From contig OY829542.1 in the NCBI GenBank assembly GCA_963691705.1, positions 26,398,579 through 26,462,578 of the forward strand: a DNA stretch of 64,000 nt, written 5' to 3'. Every line of letters starts with the position of its first letter. The first letter of the stretch is position 1. Below are positions 10,076-20,985 of this stretch, piece by piece. The notes beneath the pieces are model-generated. The model searched no databases and was not told the origin of the DNA. It saw only the letters and a list, made by a program, of their open reading frames with translations. The translations under genes and the position numbers were made by a program. This DNA comes from Viola odorata (Eukaryota; Streptophyta; Magnoliopsida; Malpighiales; Violaceae).

Positions 10076-11691
10076 TGATCGTCACTCAAATATACTTATA
10101 TTTTTCCTGATGCCTAAATGCACAAATAAATGTGTACAGGGCAAGACAGGGTCGAACCACAGAGATTGAAGGAATAATATCTCAATTTCGATGTATGACA
10201 GGGAATAAATGCAGCCAAATACAAAAGTAACACAAGGGGGTTTATGTTGATTAACGAATTAATCAACGCAGAAGTGGGAGCTAACAAGACAAATAATTAA
10301 AACAGAAAATCACAAAAGTAACAAACTTTCGCGGGCATGAAAGTAAAACACAATCAAGGGCAGGATAATCAAAAGCAATTCGAGGGCAAGAAAATAAGTA
10401 AGACAATAAGAGAGAGGTTAATATGATGAGAGGAGATATCTTAGCAAAAGGTGTTCTCGGGTTGCTTTCTAGGTCAGTTAGTCATGGGCACAAAAATATT
10501 CCAAACTCGTGCACAGACCTACTATAGGGGCCATATTTCCACGTAGCCCCCCTACTCACCTTTGTAGGTAAAAGCCACCCCCCAATTCCACATATGAGGT
10601 GGCCTTAGACATTTTGCCATCCTCCCAGGCAGGAATGCGGGGAGGCACTATTCAAAACGCCCATAAAGTGGAGGCAAGACAGATCTAGGGCGTGACATCT
10701 CAGTGTGTCAAGCTCGCATCACATACCCTAAACGATCATTTACCCCTAGATGAAAGACCTCTCGCGATGTCTCCACTAGGTGTCTACTATTAACACAAGG
10801 ATTCGCATCAGTTATAACTAAGAGAATGACAGCACTCACACAGAAATATCAACAATTGATCAAGCCCTCAACATTTCTATATAAGCATGGGAATAAAATG
10901 ATAAACAACCGAATATGACAAGAGAATATATTAAGCATGCATTAGGCCTCTTAACTGAACCTTACAACCCTTGAAACACCCTTTACGAAGAAGATAGGAC
11001 TTAGCTACTCATAACAAAATATAAACAGAAAGTAGAAGAGGAAAATAACATAAACAAAATTAAAGGAAGTAAAGGAGAAGTGTATTAGATAAAACCGGTT
11101 GTGGAAATCCAAGCTTTCCCTTTTACAAGCTGACGGCGGTGCTCAAAAAGAGGAAGAGAAAATCCCTAAAAATTAGGTAAAAGTGAGAGAGTGTCTTAGG
11201 ACAGTCGTCCATGCAAAAACCCTAAAGTTAAGCTTATATAGCCTAAAAACTAGCTAGGGGACAAAATACAGCTAAAGGAGAGAGGGTGTTAGCACTTGGG
11301 AGGGAGCCAGCACACAGGGGGGACGCGCCCTTGGCAGAGAATATTCTAGAATATTCTGGAAGCGCCTGACACCTTCTAGAAACGCTTGGGATCCCTTGCG
11401 AATCTTTGGAGATTCCTTTGTTTTGCTCTTTGATCTTTGATCTGATGCGGATGTGTCAAGGGCATAAGACAACTCACTGGTCTGGTTAGCGTCGAGGGCA
11501 CAATGACATTCCACTCTTCTAGGCCTCGATCTTCGAAACTCCAGAAATCCTTCCAGAAATGCTCATTTTCACTCTTTTCTCCCTTTGGGCACTGATCTAC
11601 AAAAAGATGGGGAAAAAGGGAAAATCAGAAGTATCATGCCCTCGAAAAGGCCGAAATAAGAGAGAAAACCTACAATTAAAACACGCTATCA
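10076..11691 (-). repeat. 5' LTR of element A (1616 bp)
   Basis: Plus-strand ends are TGATCGTC at 10076 and GCTATCA at 11691, so both ends are TG...CA. On the minus strand a TATA-like TATATAAGC lies at about 11233-11241, about 450 bp from the LTR start, a sensible promoter place for transcription into the element. The end region matches the partial LTR at 1-378. Confidence 0.9.
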
Positions 11692-12174
11692 GAGCATGAG
11701 AAATATTGAGAAAGAGATAGAAATGGTCATGAAACCCCAAACGGTTGTGTGAAAGAGAAGTTCTAAAATTATTTGATTTTGTTGATCCTTTTATTGAATC
11801 TCCCTACACTCACAACTAATCTTTTTTATTTATTTTGCAAGAACCCAAAATGGAAATTGAATCATGTAATGGTTCACTGCAGAATGCCTTGCTTGAAGAC
11901 CATTCACTATATGGGATCATTCTCATCAAACTTCGGGCATGGAAAGCATTCAGTAGGATTGGTTGATGAGTGTTGCTCGAAAAGCCGAGTCTAAGACTAT
12001 AAACAAAGGTGTTGTTTGGAGTGGTTCACTGCAGAATGCCTTGCTTGAAGACCATTCACTATATGGGATCATTCTCATCAAACTTCGGGCATGGAAAGCA
12101 TTCAGTAGGATTGATTGATGAGTGTTGCTCGAAAAGCCGAGTCTAAGACTATAAACAAAGGTGTTGTTTGGGAG
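11692..12174. repeat. Unidentified DNA with 152-bp tandem duplication
   Basis: Just outside element A lies a direct duplication: 11871-12022 and 12023-12174 are almost identical (period 152). Each unit encodes on the plus strand a short open stretch (GSLQNALLEDHSLYG...LRAWKAFSRI) ending in TGA. Upstream of the first unit a TTTTGCAAG acceptor-like site precedes an ATG near 11851. I do not recognise the protein. It could be an exon tail of a lost gene or part of an older element. Confidence 0.5.
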
Positions 12175-14280
12175 GCAACCTATCCCACCCCCTTTTCGAT
12201 TTTGTGAAACGGTTCAAGACGGATGCGAGATAAAAATCGGGCTCGTCTCACATAATGCAAATGAAGTCGCCACCCTATTTTTCTAGGTTTAGGGAACCTG
12301 ATCGTCATGGCATAAAAATAAAAATAAACTAAGGCACAATGGGTCTAAACCCAAGAACAAAGGTTCGGGGTCGTATTATGGACTCGGGAAGGTGTTAGGC
12401 ACCCGAGTCACATCCAAACAAGGTTACCGGTAAACGAGGTATTTAAAATAAAATATTTAAAAAACACGTAATTGGGTCCCAGAGGAAATGCCGCTTTAGT
12501 ATTTTTTTCGTAGGGTCGGGACAAGTATTTCTGCTTAACGGAATTGTTACCGTTTTTTACTAAAGCGGGCGATCCTTTTATTATCATCGAGCCATGCATG
12601 ATTAAATTTTAATTACTACACGATTCTATCATGGATAGCTAACAAAGTACCGATTTAATGTATGCAATAAATAAACCGTGTGGGATCGAAGCCACCATAC
12701 ACATGTATCAATACAAAAGGAAAATAAAAAAATTACTCATGGCATTTAAAGCAAGTGATTTAAACATGTTATGCATGTGAGATTGATTTTAATTTTTAGC
12801 AATTCTAAATGTCATGCATACGAGTGGGTGGGTTCTGACACTTTCTAAGTGTTCATGCATACGATTTCTAGCGTTTTTAAATAAACATTCATACAAGTAT
12901 ATGAAAAAAAAATTAAAGAGTTTCACGATAAGCTTACGATTTTGACGAACCCCGATCGATCTGTCCCTTCAAAACCGTGATTAGTGACAAGTGATAATAA
13001 TATACGTATAAACAACCATACACGATTTTTAACTAATTTACTTAACTAAATATTACAAACCACAATTCATAATAATAACTTCTTATCTAATTATTACAAA
13101 CCAACAGTTGAAATAATTACTTAACTATTTATTACAACACAACGATTAAAATAATTCCTTGCGAGCGAAGACTTGAATTTTTAATCTACAAAGGAAAAGT
13201 ATTAGCCATAGTTCAAAAGATAATAAATAATAAAAGCGCATACAAACATTTATTTAATTCCTAGCAAGCAAGCAATTAATTAAATAAACATGGCAAACAA
13301 GTAGAAAAATTATTTCATACGAGAAATCATACAAAAAATTAAACATGGCATAAAGTAAACAATTTATCGCATACGAGAAATCATATGAAAAATTGAACAC
13401 GAAAGTTACGAAAAATAAATGGGCTGGGCTAGGCCCATTTTCTGATTTTTGGACAACAACAACAAAAAATGGGCTTGGAAAAATTTTAATTAAAACAAAT
13501 GGGCTTGGCTTTTCACCTTTCTTTTCCTTTTCCCGCGTCACCTTTCCTTCCTTCTTCTTCTTCCTCACGTCGCCGGCGCCATGGCCGGCAACCAAGGAAG
13601 TTCAAAAGTTAACCAACTTACCTCATAACAGACCCAAAAAATCACCCAACATACCAGCAACTCAAACCAACAATCACAGCAAGAAATTTAAACAAAAACA
13701 AGCTCGAACCGAAAATATCCCGTTCGTACCGTATTAATACGATTTAATGCATATTAATACGGTACGAACGGGATATTTTCGGTTCGAGCTATGGCGCGAG
13801 TGAACTCGCATGAAATGAAAAATTGCCCAAACCGAGAGGAACAAAAGGTGTGGAAAAATAAGACAAACTGACTAGTAGACAGTAAATAAAGAAAAAAGTT
13901 TGATTTAACGTACGAATTTTCTCGTTCAAAAATGTCAATAGTTCGGACGCAAAATAAATGTCATTATGACAAAAATTTAACGAAACCAAACTAGATGACG
14001 CGAAAGAGAAAAATAGTAGGTAATCATCAATTAAAGAAATAACGTGTTAGATCTACGATCCGAGGAAACTCACTCGGGATAGATAGAAGTTCGAGCGAAA
14101 AGACAGTAAAAAATACGAAAAATTGAAAAGGGCACGAAATGACGCGAAATATTAAAACAAATAGCCGAAGATCAAAAATCGACAAAAATTTGACGTAGAC
14201 GAGCTATTAATGCGATAAGCGATAAAACACGTAAAATTTGTGACAAAAAATCCAAATTCGGGTAGCAACACAACCCATGT
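12175..14280. mobile_element. Probable Tat/Ogre-type LTR remnant
   Basis: The segment at 12263-12420 (GTCGCCACCCTATTTTTC, then GGTTCGGGGTCG... GGAAGGTGTTAGGCACCC) matches from memory the signature seen in LTRs of Tat/Ogre-lineage gypsy elements. No ORF is present. Boundaries are guessed from the end of the tandem duplication on the left and the start of env-like sequence on the right. The AT-rich interior repeats phrases such as TACGAGAAATCAT (near 13320 and 13375). Confidence 0.4.
13701..13790. repeat. Perfect 39-bp inverted repeat, 12-base loop
   Basis: Arms 13701-13739 and 13752-13790 are exact reverse complements (left arm starts AGCTCGAACCGAAAATATCC), separated by CGATTTAATGCA. The transcript of either strand would form a 39-bp stem. 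It lies inside the probable Tat/Ogre LTR remnant. Confidence 0.95.
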
Positions 14281-14329
14281 TTTTACTTTAGTTTATTTTG
14301 TTTCGAATAAATAATCCTCTTCTTCTAAA

Positions 14330-15683
14330 ATCTAATAATGATCTTTCATGATATGAAACTCAGAGACCAATGGATGACCGCTCTTCTAGACCAACAGATA
14401 TACCAACAGAAAGAGATAAACAAGCTCCTTCAAATCTTCATTGCTGCCTAGAATTGAGCAGCTGCTTTGCAAGCATCCCTCCTAGAGTCCAATGTCTCTC
14501 TAACTAGAAAATTGGACTCTGCCTTTCCCAATGATGAAGCTCCACCACCTTTTGTTAATGACCTTGCCCCTGGTTGTTTCTTTTTTTTTCCTTCCTTTTA
14601 TTTTATGTTCTTCTGTTTTTCTATTTTTGTGTTTTCTTCCCTTATACATTGAGGACAATGTGTCCGATAAATGGGAGAGAGGGGGGGAATTTGTTATGTG
14701 CCTACTGTGTTTTTGTGTTTCTTGTGTTTTAGATATTTTTGCACGTGTTAACTAATTTTTCCATTTTTAGGTTTAATTTTAATTTTTGTATGATTTTTCC
14801 TTTGGATTTTTGTGTGTTTTTAGGTTAGTCTTTGCATGGTTTGTGTTGCACAAAAATCAAAATTCTCTTTTTTCTCTTGAAAATTTACTTCAACACTTTA
14901 AATGTCATGACACTTTACTAATTAAATTCATATTTTATTAACAAGGCACCATAAGTATAACATGTTTAATACCAATAACTCTTGCTTATCACCATTTACT
15001 AATTAAATCCATATTTTATTAACAAGGCAACCATAAGTGTAACATGTTTAATACCAATAACTCTTGCTTATCACCGTAGACTCATAATTAGTTTAGCTTG
15101 GAACCTAAGATGATCTTTGGAGGAACACCATAAATCTTTCTTGGCCAAGACATTGACCAAGAATGCAATTTTCTGTCACCACCAAGAAAAATTGAACTGT
15201 TTAGAAATATATAAAAGTTGTCTGTCTTTAATTTTGAGTTATCGGTAGAGTTTTTAAATTCCTTGCTTGTGATTGTGGACACTTCTGGAACCAACGGAGT
15301 TGCACGGTGTTGGTAATTCAGTACCATCACCCCTTAAATAAGCGAAACTCCCCGAAGTGCAAATAGCTAATCCCTTACTACCGGGCAGAACAAGCTAAGC
15401 TGGAGGCGTCCATTATTTGAACTTTATGTGTTATATTATTTGCAAAGCAACAAAGGAAAGAAAAAGATTCAAAGAAAGCACTACCAAAAAGAAAAAGAAA
15501 GAAACAGTGCAATAAAGACTCCAAAGTGGGTAAAGAAAAGATCTCAATGCAGACATGACTTAGCAACAATCTATGCTTATATGTTTAATTTTCTGTCTAA
15601 TGTATGTGCATATGCTTATGTCAACAACTCTATATGTTTCTGGATTAATGGCTAAGATAAATAAAAATGTAATCAAACGTTTA
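14330..15683 (+). mobile_element. Gypsy env-like ORF tail and 3' non-coding remnant (part 1 of element B)
   Basis: Plus-strand frame with DQWMTALLDQQIYQQKEINK at about 14369, two stops, then LLESNVSLTRKLDSAFPND resembles the C-terminal tail of Athila/Tat env-like ORFs. It is followed at 14645 by CATTGAGGACAATGTGTC, matching the conserved non-coding block of elements A and C, and by a G-run (GAGAGAGGGGGGGAAT). The rest is AT-rich, with an 80-bp tandem duplication (14914-15075). The segment probably continues at 23386 beyond the inserted DNA transposons. Confidence 0.55.
14914..15075. repeat. 80-bp tandem duplication
   Basis: Two copies, each beginning TTTACTAATTAAAT and ending AACTCTTGCTTATCACC, differ at a few bases and one single-base indel. 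Unequal exchange or replication slippage is the likely origin. Confidence 0.9.
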
Positions 15684-17837
15684 GGGTCTGTTTACCAACA
15701 GAGGTTTTTCTCCTTTTTCTGTTTCTAATTTTCTGAAATTAGAACTTTTTCTTTTCCAATAAAAAACTAAAAATCGTGTTTACTTCATACTAAATGTAAA
15801 AATTTTTAAATTTTAAAATTAGAAAACGTGTTTACTTGACAACTATTTTCTCTTTTTTTGAAAAACGAAAACTATAATTTTATTCCAACAACTTATTTTT
15901 TAATGAAAGAAATCATGTTATCATTTAGTTCAGGAAATGAATTCAGGTCAGAGTACATCATCAACTGCTAAGTTGACTATTAATAGGATATTAAAGGACA
16001 ACATTATTGAAAAACTTTCAACAAATGAACATCATTCGGAGGAGGTCTTAGAGGAAGCTGAATGAAGCAAGGAAAATAAAGAACCAATGCCAGAAACAGT
16101 CAATTCCGACACTCCATACTGCTGAAGAAAACATAGCTTACAACTCTGAAAAAATGACAGCAACTCTTTCAACACCTTCTATCCAATAAGTGCTGAAAAT
16201 AGGGATTGTAATGCAAGTCCTGCTAAAACTCCTAACACAATTCCTATATTAGAATTAACACCTCCGCCAATTCCATCCTGAACCAGAAACAAAATTTATT
16301 GTCCTAATATTAATCACATGCAAAGAATCATACAGCTAGAACAAAGGAGGCAGCACATTAAAAGCCTTGTACTAGTATTAATCTATATTACATAGTGATA
16401 CCATCACTCTAGGCACATAACATTATAAAACACAAGGACCATTATTCCATATAGTCCAAACCACCATTCTTTGCATATCGAAGGCTGAAACTATGAAGCA
16501 GTAAAGATAGACAGCAGACAACACATAATCATCCTGAACCAGAAACAAAATTTATTGATTTTCTAATGCTTGAGCAACACAACACATAATCATCCTGAAC
16601 CAGAAATAGAATTTCCACTAGCAAACTTTACCGACCACTAACAAGAATAGCAAAAGTGCACAGACTGCACACACATATCAATATTGGAAAATTGCGCTGC
16701 AAATGTCAAGTGCACAGAAATTGAGCGTGAGTTTTTGGTTGTGCAAGGGAGTTAGTCGCTAAGAAAATAAAAACATCATAATGCAGACTTGCAAATCAAA
16801 ACATCAAAACATAATTTACCAGAATCTAGGTGCATTAACTTTAGATATCAAAATAAAGAGCTAATCCCACAACATTTTCAAACATAAACCAAAATCTCAC
16901 ATCTTAAGCTGACATAATAATCATCCAAATTAACTGAATCCCAGGAACAACCATGATTACCTCAACCTAATATTAAGAAATTTAGTACCGACATGTCAAT
17001 TCCTTTCAATCCTTATAGGGAACATGACCCCAATTTACATCTATATCATGTACATAAATGGTCATTCAAAAAGTACACATTCTATCAAGTTTAGTTCTCT
17101 TTGGCATTACACCGAGCAGTTGGTAGACAACAATCTCAACAAAAAATTGACTTACAAGTTCAATTTTTTTAGACTAAAATCAAAGGGGGGTTTGCATCAA
17201 GAATCACAAACATCAAAGTTTGAAACTGAAATTAGCTGTAAGAATAATTAATTGAGGAGAAGAAATTAAAGAAATTCATGAAGGAAAATGAAAACTTCTT
17301 AGTTACCTTTGTGACTAGTTTAGCTGGTAAATTTTGTTCTTGCACTTATGATCGGAGGAGGCAGATAATATTAAATAGTGGTCGGAGAGAATAATTAGGT
17401 GAGGTGGACGAAGCTTGAACTTCCAGCGCCGGTGGAGAGAAACCTAGCTCTTTATTGTTGCGTTGGTAGGGAAGGAGGTGATAAACCCGAGTCGCCATCA
17501 GAGTGAGAAAGGGCTAGCGGCGTGAGAAAAGGCTAGGGTTGAGAAGAAGAAGAAAGGCAGCATGAGGAAAAGAAGAAAAGGGTAAAAGTGGGTTTATCAA
17601 AATTTCATTAAAGTGTAGGTTAGAACGCCTGTTTTACTGTTTGGAGTTGAGAGTTCCAAAATTTAGAAAACACAATTTTAGACATTTCTAAATTTTTTTG
17701 TTAAATTAGAAACAAAAATTTTTATTTTTATTCTTTGAATGGAAAAACTACTCAAGGTGAACAAAAAATTCTTTTTCTTCTCCAGTTTTCTAAAAATTGG
17801 AAGTTTTTCCGGAAAAACTCCTTAGGTAAACAGACCC
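15684..17837. mobile_element. Non-autonomous PIF/Harbinger-like element (2154 bp)
   Basis: The left end GGGTCTGTTTACC at 15684 and right end GGTAAACAGACCC at 17837 form an inverted repeat, and both are flanked by TTA (15681-15683, 17838-17840). A 3-bp TTA target duplication with GGG..TGTTT termini is typical of PIF/Harbinger. Inside, subterminal regions repeat GTTTACTTGACAAC-like words. No transposase is found; the interior is AT-rich with phrases repeated twice (ATAATCATCCTGAACCAGAA at 16527 and 16588). Confidence 0.65.
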
Positions 17838-17953
17838 TTAGGTTTACTTCTGAGGTTTTTCCAGAAAAATCTCTAGTTTTTAGAAAAATGGACGATTTTT
17901 TAGAGAATGTGTTTACTTGGCGTAATTTTTCATTCTCGAATGGAAATGAAAAA

Positions 17954-18345
17954 GGTTTAAATCCAAAAAAGGCACCTGTACATGAATTGATTGACTCATT
18001 TGGCACTTCTACTGAAAAAACGGTTTAAAAGGCACCTGCACTTCTTACGTATGACACATTTGGCACCTCCCACAACGGCGTCACCATTCTTCCGTTATCC
18101 ACTGACGTGGCACGCCACGTGGCATGCCACGTCATAAACATGATGACGTGTCATGCCACGTGGCAAATCAGACCCAAATTATGCTGGAACTGGCCTGAAA
18201 ACGGGTCACTTATTTGGGTTGTGAACGACGCGTCATTCAAACAACGAATGACACGTCGTTCACTCCTTTTTTGATTTTTTTCCTATTTTTAATTTTTTTT
18301 GTTTATTAAAAACTAATATCACTTTTTCATCTTCTTCCTCTTCTT
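17954..18345 (+). repeat. Left TIR of Pack-MULE
   Basis: Inverted copy of 19965-20355, with small differences, for example an extra CTTATCAC-like segment near its inner end. Several palindromic G-box/ACGT words (CACGTGGCATGCCACGTC, near 18116) lie in it. In MULEs the TIR carries transposase binding sites and often a promoter. Confidence 0.88.
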
Positions 18346-18687
18346 TCTTTTATTCCTTTCCTCTGCACTTTCCTTCTTTATTTCTTTTTCTTTTCTATTT
18401 CTCTTTTTTCTTTTTTTCTTTCTTTAATCATAATCATCACCAAAATTAATTAAAAAAATTCAAATATCCTCATAATCATCACCGAAATTAATTAAAAAAA
18501 TTCAAATTGATCTTTCATTCTTTTTTAAGAACACAAAATTAATTCTTTATTTCCTTTTTGTTTTTTCTTTTTAATTAAACTCAAGAAACAATTATTCTTT
18601 ATCTTCTTCCTCAAGTAGCAACCCCAAAACTTCATCTTCTTCCTCCAGCGGCAGGTGCCGGCCACCAACTCTTAGGGGTTTACATAC

Positions 18688-18823
18688 GCGGAAAAATCTG
18701 CAGAACCAGATGTTGCACGCAAAGCATTATTATCTAGACAACAACTCCACACTGCACCTTTATGCCCTTCAAAAGTCCCAATCTAATCTCCTGTCTCCCC
18801 ATTTCTCAACATTGGAGTAGCAT
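18688..18823 (-). pseudogene. Captured exon of STRAP-like WD40 protein
   Basis: The minus-strand exon (136 nt) encodes PMLRNGETGD, a stop, then [14 protein letters not shown] and [14 protein letters not shown]. This matches from memory the first WD40 repeat of plant serine/threonine kinase receptor-associated (STRAP/unrip-like) proteins, where the stop position is Trp (TGG to TAG). Splice signals flank it: acceptor ...TTTGTAATTCAG before 18823 and donor GTATGTAAAC after 18688. The exon was therefore captured as genomic DNA with intron flanks. It cannot make a protein on its own. Confidence 0.8.
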
Positions 18824-19639
18824 CTGAATTACAAAGAATAACATAATATTACTTTCCCTGAGGAGATATATAAATTCTCAGACAAAATTAATAGTTTTCA
18901 AGTCCTAATATGTTCATACATAGTAACCACTCACAGATAATCAATCATAATCGAATGCCGACAAGTATGGGAAAAAAGAGCTTACAGTTACGGTTATAGA
19001 AATAAAACAATTGTCAAAGGGGCATCGAATCAAAATATTTATGCAATCATGAATCGGGTTCGAACTTCTAAACTCAAAATAAAATTTTATCACCAAAAAG
19101 GAAATGCAATTTCACCATAAGGAGCGATTGAACCCTAATTTCCAAACTTGCAATTCATCGAGAACAAAAAAGAAATAATTAAATCAATGTATGTCCTAAT
19201 TCAAACCTAGATGTTCCTGTACTTGCTCACTGACTACATTAACAACCTAGCATCAACCTTAAGACTTGCAAATATCAAAATGCTAACTGAATTAACCATC
19301 TAACATGCATTTCGCATCTCATGTACCTCATAGTAAATCCATTACACATAAAAATTCACAGGGTTAGACCATTCCCCTAAGAGTATGACTACTGCACCAC
19401 CACCAAAAAATCCCGGCCAAAAATAGTCCAAAAAATTTGGCCAAAACAGCCCCAATCAGACCCAAAAACCAACCAAAATACACCCAAAAATCCGACCGAA
19501 CAAACCCAGAAATTAACAACAATCAAACGAGACTCCGACTTGACACCAACAATAGTCGAACCAAACTCCGAAAACAAGGTAAACAGGAGCAAAAAAATGA
19601 ATACAACCACCATCGGTGACTCAAAACAACCACAAAATG

Positions 19640-19990
19640 GCTTAAATACGAATCTTAAAATCAGATCTAAAATATAGATCTACAAAACTCAAAAAATCCA
19701 ACCCTTTATTCCTAAGATTCGGATCTCGACTTGGGCGCCACCGAGACGGCAGGTGGGGGCGGGTCAGGAGCGACGATTTCCCGAACGGCATCGGGGGTTG
19801 GGTTGGGTTGGGCGAGACGCGGCCTGGGGAGAAGATTCTGCGGGGGTCGATCCGACCCACGAACTTGGACCCGAATTTGGAGTTCTGAGGGGAGTTGGGG
19901 ATGGAGTTGGGAGGAGGAGGAGGTTTGGCGGCGAAGGAGTTGGGGATGGAGTTGGGAGGAGGTTCAGAGGAAGAAGATGAAAAAGTGATA
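19640..19990 (-). other. GC-rich second captured-type segment in Pack-MULE
   Basis: Base composition changes sharply to GC-rich at about 19725-19960 inside AT-rich DNA. On the minus strand an open frame (M at 19860: GRIDPRRIFSPGRVSPNP) runs 72 codons. It looks like a 5' UTR or first exon of a plant gene, with a run of GGAG repeats on the plus strand at 19880-19975. I do not recognise the source gene. Confidence 0.4.
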
Positions 19991-20355
19991 AGGAAAAGTG
20001 ATATAAGTTTTTAATAAACTAAAAAAATTAAAAATAGGAAAAAAATCAAAAAAGGAGTGAACGACGTGTCATTCGTTGTTTGAACGACGCGTCGTTCACG
20101 ACCCAAATAAGTGACCCATTTTTAGGCCCGTTCCAGCATGATTTGGGTCGGATTTGCCACGTGTCATGACACGTCATCATGTTTATGACGTGGCATGCCA
20201 CGTCAGCGGATAACGGAAGAATGGTGACGTCGTTCGTGGAAGGTGCCAAATGTGTCATACGTAAGAAGTACAGGTGCCTTTTAAACCATTTTTTCAGTAG
20301 AGGTGCCAAATGAGTCAATCAATTCATGTACAGGTGTTTTTTTATGATTTAAACC

Positions 20356-20985
20356 AAATGAAAAACTTCTACACTGTTCATTAATGAAGGAATTTGGAGA
20401 GGGCAGAATTTGAGATCTCCATTTTTCCACCCAAAATGAGAAACACGCGTTTCCAATTTATCAAACAGTACCATTAAATGAATTTTTCTAAAACCCAATT
20501 TTGCCCTTTCTTCTTCTTTTCACGATGCCTCTCATTTCTTCTCATCTGCTAACCTTTGCTAACCCTAGCCCACAACCGTTCTTCTTCTTCTCCTACCCTT
20601 TTCTCACGCTGGCGTTCTTCTTCCCTAGCCTTTTCTCACACCACCCTTCTTCTTCTTCTCTTCTGCTCATTAACCTGGCCATTTCTCACGGGAGTTCTCC
20701 GCTGCTGGAGTGGTGGATGGGAAGGTGTATGTGATGGGCGGCTGCGTGGTGTGGGGGAAGATTGAGTGGTCTGATGTTATTCATATGGTTTCCAGTCGAT
20801 CGTCCTATTGTCCATTGCATTGGGGTTACGATTTGAGGATAGATCAAGCACTACAAGTACGTTTGTTTCTGGTTGTTGCTTGTTGCCTTCTTTTGGTTGG
20901 TTGTGTTGTTCTATTTATATGCTTTTTGATGCTCAAATTTGTTATTCTTGAATATTTGATGAGTTTTCAGGAGTTGAATAGTTAG
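20356..20985 (+). pseudogene. Kelch-repeat-like gene fragment (tentative)
   Basis: On the plus strand near 20703-20790 a frame reads AGVVDGKVYVMGGC, followed by WSDVIHMV, which has the look of one kelch repeat (V-DGK-YV-GG), as in plant F-box/kelch proteins. A donor-like site CAA|GTACGT follows at about 20858. Upstream 20500-20680 is a pyrimidine-rich leader with no clear start. The rest of the kelch gene is absent, so it would be a captured or decayed fragment. Only one repeat supports this call. Confidence 0.35.

Larger units (their letters stand above)
1..11691 (-). mobile_element. Athila-type Ty3/gypsy LTR retrotransposon A (3' LTR cut by window edge)
   Basis: The sequence at 1-378 recurs at about 11313-11691, giving two LTR copies around an internal region read on the minus strand. 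In element order the parts are 5' LTR (10076-11691), PBS (10053-10070), gag, protease, RT, RNase H, integrase, a long env-like ORF, PPT (379-392) and 3' LTR (1-378). The extra ORF after integrase with its conserved 'PHAWLSF' type block, and the MCDAS RNase H and WGVDFMGPF integrase motifs, match the Athila lineage. No coding module is intact: stops, frameshifts, a lost protease Asp and a lost RT catalytic box are visible. The TSD cannot be checked because the left end lies outside the window. Confidence 0.92.
17954..20355. mobile_element. Pack-MULE (Mutator-like element with ~390-bp TIRs and captured gene sequence)
   Basis: The left 17954-18345 and right 19965-20355 are long inverted repeats of each other (ends GGTTTAAATC/GATTTAAACC). 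The element is flanked by a perfect 10-bp duplication AAATGAAAAA (17944-17953 and 20356-20365). Long TIRs and 9-11-bp TSDs define Mutator-like elements. The TIRs are rich in ACGT-core words (GACGTGGCACGCCACGTGGC). The interior has no transposase but contains an exon of a WD40 gene at 18688-18823 on the minus strand, and a second GC-rich piece at 19640-19990. Confidence 0.88.
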
